Positions 1 through 9,973 are shown, numbered from the stretch's first letter. The stretch is DNA of 35,365 bases from Lachnospiraceae bacterium (GCA_016281675.1 JAEEJD010000181.1:1-35365), one strand, 5' to 3'. Notes: generated by a model not told the origin, from the sequence alone. Numbers and translations: made by a program.

Positions 1-354
1 CATGGCACCGGATACGATCGTAGCGGTCGTTGCACAGAACACAAGGTTGAACACGAAGTTCGACCAGTCAAACGATGCATAGTTGGGAAATATGTCAAGG
101 GTCGGAAGACCGACAAATCCACCGAGTGGATCCTCTCCGAGGAAAAGCCCGAAACCGAGAAGGATGAACACTACCGTACCTATGCAGAAATCCATAAGGT
201 TCTTCATCAGGATATTGCCTGCATTCTTGGCCCTCGAAAAACCCGTTTCACACATTGCAAATCCTGCCTGCATCCAAAAGACGAGCGCGGCACCTATGAG
301 GAACCATACGCCGTAGACTTCTTTTTGGATGTACTCCATAATCTCACCACTCAT
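1..354 (-). CDS. amt: Ammonium transporter Amt, N-terminal part (runs off window)
   Basis: This is the first 118 codons of an Amt/MEP/Rh-family ammonium channel, an inner-membrane protein that takes up ammonium. After a short N-terminus ([13 protein letters not shown]) come hydrophobic segments containing [19 protein letters not shown] and the family hallmark [18 protein letters not shown], then a second membrane stretch ([16 protein letters not shown]) and a third that reaches the window edge. The ATG at 354 is chosen because a near-perfect AGGAGGTGA lies at 369-361, six bases upstream; an in-frame ATG at 339 has no such site. The gene lies downstream of carB in the same direction but has its own promoter and a long structured leader (355-534). 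No glnB/glnK partner is visible, but the downstream side is cut off. Family assignment is confident. Confidence 0.93.
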   Translation of the reverse strand, partial: MSGEIMEYIQKEVYGVWFLIGAALVFWMQAGFAMCETGFSRAKNAGNILMKNLMDFCIGTVVFILLGFGLFLGEDPLGGFVGLPTLDIFPNYASFDWSNFVFNLVFCATTATIVSGAM

Positions 355-394
355 ATTTTTTCACCTCCTCATTAATATTCCGCCATGCATCCCG

Positions 395-433
395 GAAAAA
401 TCGAAAGGCCGCCGGAGATAGTCTCCTGCGGCC
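395..433 (-). terminator. Terminator-like hairpin in the amt leader
   Basis: On the minus strand GGCCGCAGGAGA and TCTCCGGCGGCC (433-407) pair around a three-base loop with one internal mismatch, and are followed by TTTCGATTTTT. It lies between the amt promoter and the amt ribosome binding site, so it would act as a conditional terminator (attenuator) rather than an end-of-gene terminator. The regulator is unknown. Confidence 0.6.
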
Positions 434-450
434 TCTTTGCCAAAACACAT

Positions 451-466
451 CAGATCTTATGATCTG
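451..466 (-). other. Small hairpin in the amt leader
   Basis: A perfect 6-bp inverted repeat, CAGATC and GATCTG separated by four bases, lies just upstream (in the amt direction) of the 407-433 terminator hairpin. It may be part of an anti-terminator arrangement. The sequence alone does not show alternative pairing. Confidence 0.35.
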
Positions 467-487
467 CGACGGTATGAATAGTCAGAT

Positions 488-520
488 ATAAAAAAGGCGC
501 TTGGTAAATTCCAAACGCCT
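488..520 (-). terminator. Intrinsic terminator behind carB, also at the 5' end of the amt transcript
   Basis: On the minus strand AGGCGTTTGG and CCAAGCGCCT (520-495) form a 10-bp stem (one G-U pair) with a six-base loop, followed by TTTTTTAT. It is the first strong terminator after carB (stop at 616). It also starts only about 14 bases after the -10 box of the amt promoter, so it would sit at the extreme 5' end of the amt RNA. Confidence 0.8.
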
Positions 521-534
521 TTGTTTATGTGATG

Positions 535-563
535 ATTGTATAACCGATTTTGTCATTTGACAA
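535..563 (-). promoter_or_regulatory. Sigma-A-type promoter for amt
   Basis: Minus strand TTGTCA (563-558), 17-base spacer, TACAAT (540-535). Both boxes match consensus at five of six positions. It lies in the carB-amt gap and points toward amt. Expected transcription start is near 528, immediately before the hairpin at 520-495. Confidence 0.7.
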
Positions 564-615
564 TAGTCATATTTACACAAATGTTTTGTCGATGAAAACA
601 AAATTTTTGTACAAA

Positions 616-3600
616 TCAGAATATCGTTGAAACCTTGATCGTCTGTTCCTCAAGTACGTCAAGCAGCACTCTTACCGTATCAAGCGATGTGAATATCGTA
701 ACGTTATTTTCTATCGCACAGCGCCTTATCGCAGCGCCGTCAACGTAGTGAACGCCCGACAGAACAGCACGGCTGTTGATCACATAGGCAACGTTTCCGG
801 AACGGATCGCGTCGAGAATTTCCTCGCTTCCTTCGGACAGTTTCTTCCTGATGCGCGTCTTGACTCCGTAATTGTTCAGGTACTCACCTGTAAGCGATGT
901 GGCTTCGATATTAAATCCCATATCGTAAAATCGTTTGATGAGTGGCATCGCTTCCATCTTATCTTCATCGGCAAGAGATACGATCACGGTTCCGTAATTT
1001 CGAAGCTTTATCCCCGACGCAACGAGAGCCTTATACATCGCACGGTGAAGTTTGTCATCGTAACCGATGGCTTCACCCGTAGACTTCATCTCGGGAGACA
1101 GATACGAATCCATTCCCTTCAGTTTCGAGAATGAGAATGCCGGAACCTTGACGCACCATCTCTTTTTCTCTTCCGGATATATCGTAAAGAGTCCCTGCTC
1201 CCTAAGCGAAGTTCCGAGTATGCATTTTGTCGCGATATCGGCGAGCGAATATCCGGTTGCCTTTGACAGGAACGGAACCGTTCTCGACGATCTCGGATTG
1301 ACTTCTATTATGTACACTCTTTCGTCTTCATCGACGATGAACTGGATGTTAAACAGTCCGACAATACCTATGCCCACACCGAGCTTCTTCGTATACTCGA
1401 GTATCGTTCCCTTGACTTTATCCGAAAGAGAGAACGGAGGATATACGCTTATCGAGTCTCCCGAATGAACTCCGGTCCTCTCGACAAGTTCCATTATTCC
1501 GGGAACGAACACGTTGATACCGTCGCAAACCGCATCGACTTCGACTTCCTTACCCTTGATGTATTTGTCGACAAGCACCGGCTTGTCCTCATCGATCTCA
1601 ACAGCACTCTTGAGATAACGTCTCATTTCCTCTTCCTTCGACACTATCTGCATCGCACGCCCGCCCAGCACGAAGCTCGGACGTACAAGTACCGGATAAC
1701 CTATCTCTTCGGCAGCGGCAACTCCCGCCTCAACATTGGTGACAGCAACACCCTTGGGCTGCGGAATATCAAGATCGAGCAACACTTTTTCGAACGCGTC
1801 CCTGTTCTCCGCCCGCTCGATCGCCTCGCAGTCGGTTCCGATGATCTTTACACCGTACTCAAGAAGCGGCTCCGCAAGGTTGATCGCGGTCTGTCCTCCG
1901 AGTATCGCGATGACTCCTTCGGGTTTTTCCGTCTCGATTATATTGACTACATCCTCAACGCACAGCGGTTCGAAATACAGCTTGTCACTCGTCGTGTAAT
2001 CGGTCGATACCGTCTCCGGATTGTTGTTTATGATTATGGCTTCATATCCCTGTTCCTTGATCGTCTTGACCGCATGAACCGTCGAATAATCAAACTCCAC
2101 ACCCTGGCCGATACGGATAGGTCCGGACCCGAGCACTATGATCTTCCTGTTCGAAGTTATCTTCGATTCGTTCTCATCCTCGTATGTCGAATAGAAATAC
2201 GGAACGTAGGATTTGAACTCCGATGCGCACGTATCGATCATCTTATAGACGGGCATGATGCCGCACTCTTTTCGAAGATTAAATATCTCATGGGCATCCT
2301 TCTTCCACAGCACCCCGACCTCACGGTCGGAAAATCCCATCTTCTTAGCTTCGTATAACAGATCCTTATCACCCGGCGAAGCCGAAAGTCGCTCCTCCAT
2401 ATCGGTGATCGTTTTGAACCTGTCGATAAAGAATCTGTCTATTCCGGTTATCTGCGAAATGCAAGAAGGTGTCTCGCCCATACGAAGAAGACGCGCTATC
2501 GCATATATCCTGTCGTCGGTACCGGTCCTGATATATTCTTCAAGTTCCTCTTTTGAGTACGGATCGAACTTCTCGAGATACAGATGGAATGCTCCGACTT
2601 CAAGAGATCTGATCGCTTTAAGAAGACTTTCCTCTATCGTCCTTCCGACGCTCATTACCTCGCCGGTAGCTTTCATCTGTGTGCCGAGACTGTTGTTCGC
2701 ATCCGAGAACTTATCAAACGGAAATCTCGGCATCTTCGTTACGACATAGTCCATAGACGGTTCGAATGCCGCAACGGTATTTGCAAGTTGTATCTCCTCG
2801 AGATGCATGCCGACCGCGATCTTCGCACTGACTCTTGCAATCGGATAACCGCTCGCTTTTGATGCGAGTGCCGAAGATCTCGACACTCTCGGGTTGACTT
2901 CGATCAGATAGTAATCGAACGAATCGGGATCGAGTGCGAACTGAACATTGCATCCGCCTTCGATCTTAAGTGCACGGATTATCTTGAGTGCAGAAGATCG
3001 GAGCATCTGATAGTCCTTGTTCGTAAGCGTCTGGCTCGGACACACAACTATGGAGTCTCCGGTATGTATGCCGACCGGGTCGATGTTCTCCATGTTACAT
3101 ATCGTTATCGCGGTATCGTTCGCATCCCTTATTACTTCGTATTCTATCTCCTTGTATCCCCTGACGCTCTTCTCGACAAGCACCTGATGTGCGGGGGAGA
3201 GTGCAAGGGCGTTCTTCATTATCTCGCGGCACTGTTCCTCGTTATCGGCAAATCCTCCGCCGGTTCCGCCGAGCGTGTATGCCGGACGAAGTACTACCGG
3301 ATATCCTATCTTATTCGCCGCTTCAAGGCCTTCCTCCATCGAGCCTGCGATAAGCGAAGGCAGGATCGGCTCTCCTATCCTTACGCACAGTTCCTTGAAC
3401 AGTTCCCTGTCCTCGGCCATCTCAATACTTTCTATGCTCGTTCCGAGAAGTTTTGCGCCGCACTCGTCAAGTACGCCTTTCTTCTCAAGCGCGACCGCAA
3501 GGTTTAATCCGGTCTGTCCGCCTATACCCGCAAGTATCGCATCGGGACGTTCCATACGTATTATCTTTGCGACAAATTCGAGAGTCAGCGGCTCCATATA

Positions 3601-3792
3601 CACCTTATCCGCTATGACCTCATCCGTCATTATCGTCGCGGGATTGGAGTTACACAAAACAACCTCATAGCCTTCCTCGCGAAGTGCCAGACAAGCCTGC
3701 GTTCCCGCGTAGTCAAATTCGGCCGCCTGTCCTATGACTATGGGGCCCGATCCTATGACGAGTATCTTTTTTATATCGCTTCTCTTGGGCAT
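616..3792 (-). CDS. carB: Carbamoyl-phosphate synthase large subunit
   Basis: The 1058-residue large subunit of carbamoyl-phosphate synthase makes carbamoyl phosphate from bicarbonate, ATP and ammonia delivered by CarA, for pyrimidine and arginine synthesis. It opens with the typical [21 protein letters not shown]. The two homologous halves each carry a pre-ATP-grasp and an ATP-grasp domain: the first has [14 protein letters not shown], and the second restarts near residue 555 with [20 protein letters not shown] and has [14 protein letters not shown]. The last ~130 residues are the MGS-like allosteric domain. Length is standard (about 1060-1075). It follows carA with a 21-base gap, so purF-carA-carB is probably one unit. 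A strong terminator lies about 100 bases past the stop. No frameshift or missing motif was seen. Confidence 0.97.
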   Translation of the reverse strand: MPKRSDIKKILVIGSGPIVIGQAAEFDYAGTQACLALREEGYEVVLCNSNPATIMTDEVIADKVYMEPLTLEFVAKIIRMERPDAILAGIGGQTGLNLAVALEKKGVLDECGAKLLGTSIESIEMAEDRELFKELCVRIGEPILPSLIAGSMEEGLEAANKIGYPVVLRPAYTLGGTGGGFADNEEQCREIMKNALALSPAHQVLVEKSVRGYKEIEYEVIRDANDTAITICNMENIDPVGIHTGDSIVVCPSQTLTNKDYQMLRSSALKIIRALKIEGGCNVQFALDPDSFDYYLIEVNPRVSRSSALASKASGYPIARVSAKIAVGMHLEEIQLANTVAAFEPSMDYVVTKMPRFPFDKFSDANNSLGTQMKATGEVMSVGRTIEESLLKAIRSLEVGAFHLYLEKFDPYSKEELEEYIRTGTDDRIYAIARLLRMGETPSCISQITGIDRFFIDRFKTITDMEERLSASPGDKDLLYEAKKMGFSDREVGVLWKKDAHEIFNLRKECGIMPVYKMIDTCASEFKSYVPYFYSTYEDENESKITSNRKIIVLGSGPIRIGQGVEFDYSTVHAVKTIKEQGYEAIIINNNPETVSTDYTTSDKLYFEPLCVEDVVNIIETEKPEGVIAILGGQTAINLAEPLLEYGVKIIGTDCEAIERAENRDAFEKVLLDLDIPQPKGVAVTNVEAGVAAAEEIGYPVLVRPSFVLGGRAMQIVSKEEEMRRYLKSAVEIDEDKPVLVDKYIKGKEVEVDAVCDGINVFVPGIMELVERTGVHSGDSISVYPPFSLSDKVKGTILEYTKKLGVGIGIVGLFNIQFIVDEDERVYIIEVNPRSSRTVPFLSKATGYSLADIATKCILGTSLREQGLFTIYPEEKKRWCVKVPAFSFSKLKGMDSYLSPEMKSTGEAIGYDDKLHRAMYKALVASGIKLRNYGTVIVSLADEDKMEAMPLIKRFYDMGFNIEATSLTGEYLNNYGVKTRIRKKLSEGSEEILDAIRSGNVAYVINSRAVLSGVHYVDGAAIRRCAIENNVTIFTSLDTVRVLLDVLEEQTIKVSTIF

Positions 3793-3813
3793 TATCTTCC
3801 TGCCTTTCCGCCG

Positions 3814-4902
3814 TTACATTTCAATCATGTCAAAGAACCTGTCGAACAGATACTCACTGTCGCAAGGTCCCGGAGCGCTCTCGGGATGGTACTGTACCGA
3901 GAAGAGTCTGTCTGCCTCGCACCTGACACCTTCCACCGTATCATCGAGAAGATTGATATGCGTGATCTCAAGATTCGTACCGTGAAGGCTTTCCGGTACG
4001 ACCGCATACGAATGATTCTGCGATGTTATCTCTATCTTTCCGGTCAGCATGTTCCTTACGGGGTGATTTCCCCCGCGGTGTCCGAACTTAAGCTTATACG
4101 TCTTGGCACCGTATGCAAGGCTTATTATCTGATGTCCGAGACATATGCCGAATATGGGGAGCTTTCCTATGAGTTGTTTCATCGTTTCGATCGTCGGAGC
4201 GCATGACTCGGGATCTCCCGGGCCGTTTGAAATGAACACTCCGCACGGATCATACTTCAGTATCGTTTGAGCATCGGTATCCCACGGAACAACCGTGAGC
4301 GATGCGTCTCTTTTGCTCATCATCCTGAGGATATTCTTCTTGATGCCACAGTCGATAACGACAACGGGACGACGTGATTTTCCCGAAGGGGCGGGAATGA
4401 CATATGTGTTCTTTGTGCTCGCCCTTGCAACCTGATCGGTTGGCGGGATCCAGTTCGTAAGATCCGAAAGCGCACGGTCGTTATCGTTACCGACATCCGT
4501 AATAAGGGCCTTACAGCTTCCCTTGTCCCGGATATGCCTTGTAAGTGTTCTCGTATCTATTCCGGATATTCCGGCTATGTCGTACTTCTTCATTGTATCG
4601 GAAAGCGTGGCGGAACACCTGAAGTTGGAAGGTCCCGAGCAGCAGTTTCTTACGATCATCCCGGATATCCCGGGGATATCGGATTCGTTGTCGTCATCGC
4701 ATATACCGTAATTACCGATGAGCGGATATGTCATCACGACCGCCTGATCCGTATATGACAGGTCAGACAGTATCTCCTGGTATCCGACCATGGACGTGTT
4801 GAACACGAGCTCAACATATTTGTCTTCGGCGCTCCCGAATCCGAAGCCCTCGTATATGCTTCCGTCTTCAAGGATCACTTTTCTGTCAAATCTCTGTTTC
4901 AT
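3814..4902 (-). CDS. carA: Carbamoyl-phosphate synthase small (glutaminase) subunit
   Basis: A 362-residue glutamine amidotransferase subunit that hydrolyses glutamine and channels ammonia to CarB. The N-terminal CPSase small-chain domain (roughly residues 1-145) contains EGFGFGS and FNTSMVGYQEILSDLSY; the class I glutamine amidotransferase domain follows, with the nucleophile in FGICLGHQI (Cys254) and the His/Glu pair in QYHPESAPGP (about 339/341). The ATG at 4902 is preferred because GGGAG at 4915-4911 sits eight bases upstream; an in-frame ATG at 4917 would add five residues but overlaps that site. The gene overlaps the end of purF by 17 bases, which suggests translational coupling between purine and pyrimidine/arginine entry enzymes. 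Confidence 0.96.
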   Translation of the reverse strand: MKQRFDRKVILEDGSIYEGFGFGSAEDKYVELVFNTSMVGYQEILSDLSYTDQAVVMTYPLIGNYGICDDDNESDIPGISGMIVRNCCSGPSNFRCSATLSDTMKKYDIAGISGIDTRTLTRHIRDKGSCKALITDVGNDNDRALSDLTNWIPPTDQVARASTKNTYVIPAPSGKSRRPVVVIDCGIKKNILRMMSKRDASLTVVPWDTDAQTILKYDPCGVFISNGPGDPESCAPTIETMKQLIGKLPIFGICLGHQIISLAYGAKTYKLKFGHRGGNHPVRNMLTGKIEITSQNHSYAVVPESLHGTNLEITHINLLDDTVEGVRCEADRLFSVQYHPESAPGPCDSEYLFDRFFDMIEM

Positions 4903-6262
4903 CGATATATCTCCCATCGAAGCATGCTTTGCAAAGCGGCAGGCCGTGCGTCATCACGTCGAGATCTTCTATAGACAGATACTCGAGTGAGTCGGCTCCT
5001 ATCCTCTGCCGTATCTCTTCCTTCGTGTGTCCGTTCGCAATGAGTTCGGAATTATCCGGGACATCCGTTCCATAATAACACGGATGAAGAAAAGGAGGCG
5101 AAGAAATTCTGACATGCACTTCAAGAGCGCCGAATCTCCTCATCTCCTTTATTATGTTCGCAAGGGTCGTACCGCGTACGATGGAATCATCCGTCAGAAC
5201 GATCCTCTTTCCCTTTACAACGTCTTCTATTACGCGAAGTTTTATCGCCACTGCGCTCGTGCGCTCTTCTTTTGTCGGTTTGATGAACGTCCTTCCGACA
5301 TAACTGTTCTTGGCAAAAGCGAGTTCAAACGGAATACCTGCTTCCATCGCAAAGCCCGCCGCTGCGGTCAACCCCGAATCGGGCACTCCGGTAACGACAT
5401 CGGCCTCAACCGGATAACGCCTTGCAAGAGACCTTCCTCCTTCGATCCGTGCGGCATAGACGGACAGACCGTCTATCTTCGAATCGAGTCTTGCGAAGTA
5501 AATGTATTCGAACACGCAATGTGCTTTAACAGCGGAATTCAATATCTGTTTTGAAGTTACACCTGACTCGGTTATGATGACCATCTCGCCGGGTTCGACA
5601 TCCCTGACGTAATCGGCACCTATTGCGCGAAGTGCACTGCTTTCGGATGCACAGACATTCATGTTTCCCATGCTTCCGAGACACAACGGCTTTAATCCCC
5701 ACGGATCCCGGATGGCGATAAGTTTCTTGGGGCTTAGTATCAGAAGCGCAAATCCACCCTTTAAGAGCTTTGCGACATTCTCGCTAGCCTCCTCTATGGA
5801 CGCGGTATGCATCCTCTCCTCGGCTATCCTGTACGCGATGACCTCCGAATCGGCGGTGCCTGTAAAGACCGCTCCTTCGCTGATAAGGTCGTCTCTTATC
5901 TTATCGATGTTCGTAATGTTCCCGTTGTGAGCGAGCGCTATCGTGCCTTTTGCGTAATTGATGAATATCGGCTGCGCATTCTCTTTGGTGCTGCCTCCCG
6001 CCGTCGAATAACGTACATGTCCGATACCGATATTTCCGCGAAGTTTGTCGATAATGTCGTGATGGAACACCTCGTTCACAAGTCCCATATCCTTGTGCGC
6101 GCTTATGTTCCCGATAGGTCCGCACATATCGCACACGGCTATCCCGGCGCTCTCCTGCCCCCTGTGCTGCAGCGCGGTCAGCCCGTAATAAATGTAACGG
6201 GCGGCATGTATATTGTCACGGCTGTATATACCGAATACGCCGCATTCCTCTCTTACTCCCAT
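4886..6262 (-). CDS. purF: Amidophosphoribosyltransferase (glutamine PRPP amidotransferase)
   Basis: A 458-residue enzyme of the first step of purine synthesis: PRPP plus glutamine gives phosphoribosylamine. The N-terminus MGVREECGVFGIY shows a six-residue propeptide before Cys7, the Ntn-hydrolase nucleophile exposed by self-cleavage. The PRPP-binding loop is VLTDDSIVRGTT (about residues 355-366). Cys249, Cys395, Cys444 and Cys447 (the last two in LCKAC) match the four ligands of the [4Fe-4S] cluster of Bacillus-type, oxygen-sensitive PurF. It is the first gene of purF-carA-carB. A consensus-like promoter lies at 6369-6342 and a terminator-type hairpin lies between promoter and start codon. 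The ribosome binding site (AGGGTG about 11 bases upstream) is mediocre. Confidence 0.96.
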   Translation of the reverse strand: MGVREECGVFGIYSRDNIHAARYIYYGLTALQHRGQESAGIAVCDMCGPIGNISAHKDMGLVNEVFHHDIIDKLRGNIGIGHVRYSTAGGSTKENAQPIFINYAKGTIALAHNGNITNIDKIRDDLISEGAVFTGTADSEVIAYRIAEERMHTASIEEASENVAKLLKGGFALLILSPKKLIAIRDPWGLKPLCLGSMGNMNVCASESSALRAIGADYVRDVEPGEMVIITESGVTSKQILNSAVKAHCVFEYIYFARLDSKIDGLSVYAARIEGGRSLARRYPVEADVVTGVPDSGLTAAAGFAMEAGIPFELAFAKNSYVGRTFIKPTKEERTSAVAIKLRVIEDVVKGKRIVLTDDSIVRGTTLANIIKEMRRFGALEVHVRISSPPFLHPCYYGTDVPDNSELIANGHTKEEIRQRIGADSLEYLSIEDLDVMTHGLPLCKACFDGRYIDETEI

Positions 6263-6290
6263 GATCTCTTATCACCCTGAAAATCAGCCT

Positions 6291-6327
6291 CAAAAAAAGG
6301 GCACTTCGGACAGGTCCGAAGCGCCTT
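6291..6327 (-). terminator. Intrinsic terminator behind the hybrid kinase and inside the purF leader
   Basis: On the minus strand GGCGCTTCGGAC pairs with GTCCGAAGTGCC (one mismatch) and is followed by seven T. It can end the long upstream transcript after the kinase stop at 6398. It also lies downstream of the purF promoter, so every purF transcript must pass it. Confidence 0.82.
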
Positions 6328-6341
6328 TGCTTTCCAAGTTA

Positions 6342-6369
6342 GTTTATACCAGCCGCATTTCATTGTCAA
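6342..6369 (-). promoter_or_regulatory. Sigma-A-type promoter for purF-carA-carB
   Basis: Minus strand perfect TTGACA (6369-6364), 16-base spacer, TATAAA (6347-6342). An overlapping reading is TAAACT with an 18-base spacer. It lies in the 135-base gap behind the kinase gene. Start of transcription would be about 6335, some ten bases before the hairpin at 6327-6296. Confidence 0.75.
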
Positions 6370-6397
6370 ATTCATTTGGGAAACATGTCTGTTCCCT

Positions 6398-9300
6398 TTA
6401 TTCTTCCGACGGTCCGAACTCGAGAACCTCATCGTCCTCTCCGTCATCCGGTGCATCGGGTACATCAAAGTTATCTTTTATGAGCTTTGACAGTTCATCA
6501 TACATTCTGATGGCATCATCGTGAGCATTTAATATAAATGCCTCATCATTGCTCTTCGACGCCGACTCGAGCGCTGCCGCCACTTCGGACAGCTTTGACG
6601 CGCCGAGCATCTTTGCCGAACTCTTAACGGAGTGTATCAGTATCGAATAATCATTCCATTCCTTGTTACCGTAATGCTGTTCCAGTTTCGGACGTTTGCG
6701 GCTGTGTTCGGTCGCAAACTCCGTCAGAAGAGACCTGTAAAGCTTCTCATCGTTTCCGCAGAACTTCATTCCTTCTTTCGTATCAAGCCCCGCCTTCTTA
6801 AGCACATTGATCGCCGGATCCGAAACGCTTCCGGAGTCTTCCGCATCACTTCCCGATCCCCCTGCATTTCTCGAAACTTTCTCCGCAGGCAGATACTCAA
6901 GAAGCATACGCTCGAGATCACGGCCCTCGACAGGCTTTGTAAGGTAATCCGAAAATCCCTCCGCCATGTATCTTTCCTTCGCGCCCCTTATGGCATCGGC
7001 GGTCAGACATATGACCGGTGTCTCTTTATTAAGATCCGATGAAAGCGCACGTATCTCTTTGAGCGTCTGCGTGCCGTCCATTCCGGGCATTCGCTGGTCA
7101 AGCAGAATGACGTCGTAATGATTCGTCTCGGCAAGTTTTATCGCTTCGCGCCCGTTTAACGCGGTGTCTATCTTCATCCTCGTTTCCTTGAGAAGATTTA
7201 CGACTACCATAATGTTCATCTTCGTATCGTCGACAACCAGTATACAGGCATCGGGAGCACGGAACGATTCGTGATATGTTCCGAAGTCCTTGGCACTTAT
7301 CGATGCCATCTTGTACTCGCCGAGCGGTTCCTCATTTTCAACTTTCTGCCACAGTTCGAACGAGAACGATGAACCTTCACCGTATTTACTCTCAACCTTG
7401 AGCTCACTGTCCATGAGCGCAAGGAGCTTGGTTGTTATGGATATTCCGAGTCCGGTTCCTTCTATGTTACGGTTACGGACTTTATCAAGTCTCTCGAACG
7501 ACTCGAAGAGACGATGCATGTCGCTTTCCTTAATGCCGATACCGGTATCTTTGACCTCGACATACAGAAGTATCTTGTCATCCCTTCGTTCAAGCTGCTC
7601 GACATTCAGCGTAACGCTTCCTTCCGGCGTATACTTGACCGCATTTGTCAGAAGGTTCAGGATTATCTGATCTATCCTGGCATCATCACCGTACAGTTCG
7701 CTCGGGATGGTGGGATCTATGTTGACTTTAAACTCGAGATTCTTGGCGGCGGCCCTGTCCTGCACGGAGTTGATCAGATATGTTATCAGCGTGCTGACGC
7801 TGTACCTTACCGGAACGATCTCCATCTTACCGTCTTCGATCTTGGAGAAATCGAGGATGCTGTTTACAAGCTGCAGAAGGTTTCTTCCGGAACTCTTGAT
7901 ATTTCTCGAGTACTCAAGCGTTCCGGCCTCCGCCGTCTCACGCAGGATCATCTCATTCATACCGAGTATTGCATTAATAGGCGTCCTGATCTCATGAGAC
8001 ATATCTGCGAGAAAATCACTCTTCGCCCTATTCGCCTCATCCGAAGCAAGCTTCTCGAGCCGAAGCACTTCGGCTTCGTACTCCTGCTTCTGTCTGCTGA
8101 CCTTCATCTCTTCGACCTTCTTGCCGTAGGCCTGTTCATTCTTATATCCGAGATAATAGAACAACGAGATCAGCGCAAAGATCACGAGCGATACCACAAC
8201 GTTGATCACAAGTTGTGAACGTACATCCGACAGAAGTTCCGAGCGTTCTACAACTATCACGACATACCACTGATCCATGACACGGTTAACGAAGAACATG
8301 CATTCCTCTCCGTCAACTTCAACATTTACGGTGCCCTCTTTTGCTTCTTCAAGCGTGGCAAAAACGTCCTGTCCCAGAACATCCTGTACGTATTTTCCGT
8401 TATTGGACGTATCCTTGTGCGCCACAATGAACCCATCACTGTCAAGGATCATTGCATAGCCTTTCCCTCCGATATCGACTGCGCTTGTAACATCCTGGAG
8501 ATGATTGACGATCACGTCAAGTGCAACAACATTTCCTTTGTCCGTTCCGCATCCGGTCAGAAGTTTTCCTATGGTGATGACGATCGAGTTCGTCTGTGCA
8601 TCGACATACGGGGCAACGATCACCATTCGCCCTCCCGCTGAGGTAATGTATTTATACCAGTCTCTTGATGTCGGATCATATCCTTCGGGAGGGACCCAGC
8701 CGAGTCCGTCCATATAACTGTTATCAACGTATGCATAGAGACCTGTGAAGTTTTCGTCAAGATCGCTCTTTAAGTTATCGGTTTCGTTCTGAAGATATGC
8801 TTCTATGGCCTCATGGGAGTCACCGTTCTGAACCATCAGATCGACTGTATCAGCAGTAACCTTAAGAGTTGAGCTTGCAAATGTCAGATAGTTGTATATC
8901 TCATTTGCCGTCGTTGTCGACTTGTCCTCTCCGCTCTCATATATACGGTTAACTGACGTTTCGTAGTAGAGCTGCGAATTGTATACAACCGAAAAGATCA
9001 TCAGACCGAGCGTTACCAGAAGTGTCAGTATAAGATTGAACCTGTTACGCCTATTGCTGATCGCTTTCTGTTTGTCTTCCCTTGTGATCTTGTACCTCAG
9101 AGCGATAACATACAGGACGGCAAGGATCAGAAGCTCCAGGAATATGGACAGGACAAACAGCATGATCGCTATGATATTGTACGCATCACCCTCGGCGGTA
9201 CCCTCCGGAAGTGAATTCCTCATCCAGAGGCCAAGATAATATCCGCCCGCGCACACTCCGAATATCACAAAAAAGACGATTGATTCTATCCTGACCTGGA

Positions 9301-9973
9301 ACTTTATCTCATCGGATCCCTTTTCACGTATTACCTCTCCTTCGGCTATATAGTCACGACCGAGTGCCCACGGCAGCACAGCCGCGAGAACGTAAAAGAT
9401 CAGTTCGAAATACAGATACGGATCCTTCAGGCCGTCGGGCCTGACATAACATGAAACGGTCCACATCGAAAACTGCGCCGTCTCATAAGCAAGCAAAAAT
9501 GTATGAAGATACGGGAAATGAGCGCCGTTTTCTTTGTTTTTTTTGTAATGGATAAGTGTTCCAAGACACAGACATACAACGATCGTATTAAGGGTAACCG
9601 ACCAGAGATTGTTGAGGAATCCTCCCCACTTTATATAGATCAGAAACTGAACGATATTGAGCGGTACCGGGATCAGCATCAGCGGATGGAAAAATCTCCC
9701 CCGGGTCGGACTCGTATTTATGACAACAAAGATCAGGACGAAATATCCGATGTTCCACCCCATATATGCGATCAGTTCGGAAACGGACGGGTTGAAGCCC
9801 ATAACGAGCGTATATACCGCCCAGTAGTAGTCGCTCAAAAGTATCGCAAGAAAATAGACGCACAGCAGCAGATAGCCTCTCTTCGGCAGGTTGATGTACC
9901 GGAAAAGGCACCCGAGAAGTGCGATGATAACCGCAAGAAGTGTTATGATGTTTTCAACGGTCTCAATATTCAA
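6398..9973 (-). CDS. Large membrane hybrid histidine kinase (dCache sensor, HisKA-HATPase-REC-HPt)
   Basis: A 1191-residue sensor holding a full phosphorelay chain. Residues 1-205 look like seven membrane helices, three more lie near 229-251, 264-292 and 312-331, then an extracellular dCache-type sensor (about 335-585, with YDPTSRDWYKYI) and a last helix (588-610). The kinase follows: H-box FLADMSHEIRTPINAIL with His660, HATPase boxes (NLLTNAVKYTP, DTGIGI, EGTGLGIS), a receiver with phospho-acceptor Asp959 (ILLDQRMPGMDG) and an HPt domain with His1114 (LIHSVKSSAKMLGA). The start appears to be TTG at 9973, directly after the TGA of the upstream hydrolase, with AGAGG six bases before; no ATG fits nearby. 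No output regulator is adjacent, so its target must be encoded elsewhere. Position at the end of the glycerol unit suggests a related signal, which is inference. Confidence 0.93.
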   Translation of the reverse strand: MNIETVENIITLLAVIIALLGCLFRYINLPKRGYLLLCVYFLAILLSDYYWAVYTLVMGFNPSVSELIAYMGWNIGYFVLIFVVINTSPTRGRFFHPLMLIPVPLNIVQFLIYIKWGGFLNNLWSVTLNTIVVCLCLGTLIHYKKNKENGAHFPYLHTFLLAYETAQFSMWTVSCYVRPDGLKDPYLYFELIFYVLAAVLPWALGRDYIAEGEVIREKGSDEIKFQVRIESIVFFVIFGVCAGGYYLGLWMRNSLPEGTAEGDAYNIIAIMLFVLSIFLELLILAVLYVIALRYKITREDKQKAISNRRNRFNLILTLLVTLGLMIFSVVYNSQLYYETSVNRIYESGEDKSTTTANEIYNYLTFASSTLKVTADTVDLMVQNGDSHEAIEAYLQNETDNLKSDLDENFTGLYAYVDNSYMDGLGWVPPEGYDPTSRDWYKYITSAGGRMVIVAPYVDAQTNSIVITIGKLLTGCGTDKGNVVALDVIVNHLQDVTSAVDIGGKGYAMILDSDGFIVAHKDTSNNGKYVQDVLGQDVFATLEEAKEGTVNVEVDGEECMFFVNRVMDQWYVVIVVERSELLSDVRSQLVINVVVSLVIFALISLFYYLGYKNEQAYGKKVEEMKVSRQKQEYEAEVLRLEKLASDEANRAKSDFLADMSHEIRTPINAILGMNEMILRETAEAGTLEYSRNIKSSGRNLLQLVNSILDFSKIEDGKMEIVPVRYSVSTLITYLINSVQDRAAAKNLEFKVNIDPTIPSELYGDDARIDQIILNLLTNAVKYTPEGSVTLNVEQLERRDDKILLYVEVKDTGIGIKESDMHRLFESFERLDKVRNRNIEGTGLGISITTKLLALMDSELKVESKYGEGSSFSFELWQKVENEEPLGEYKMASISAKDFGTYHESFRAPDACILVVDDTKMNIMVVVNLLKETRMKIDTALNGREAIKLAETNHYDVILLDQRMPGMDGTQTLKEIRALSSDLNKETPVICLTADAIRGAKERYMAEGFSDYLTKPVEGRDLERMLLEYLPAEKVSRNAGGSGSDAEDSGSVSDPAINVLKKAGLDTKEGMKFCGNDEKLYRSLLTEFATEHSRKRPKLEQHYGNKEWNDYSILIHSVKSSAKMLGASKLSEVAAALESASKSNDEAFILNAHDDAIRMYDELSKLIKDNFDVPDAPDDGEDDEVLEFGPSEE

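Noticed and set aside
355..534. ANTAR-type antiterminator RNA in the amt leader
   Set aside because: The known target has paired hairpins with six-base loops bearing A1 and G4. The loops here (AATTTA, ATAA, CTA) do not fit, so only unspecified attenuation is proposed.
1465..2358. Long open frame on the plus strand opposite carB
   Set aside because: It is the reverse-strand shadow of carB, whose reading frame is complete with all family motifs; the shadow has no ribosome binding site or recognisable domain. The same applies to other plus-strand frames opposite purF, the kinase, glpA and the M16 gene.
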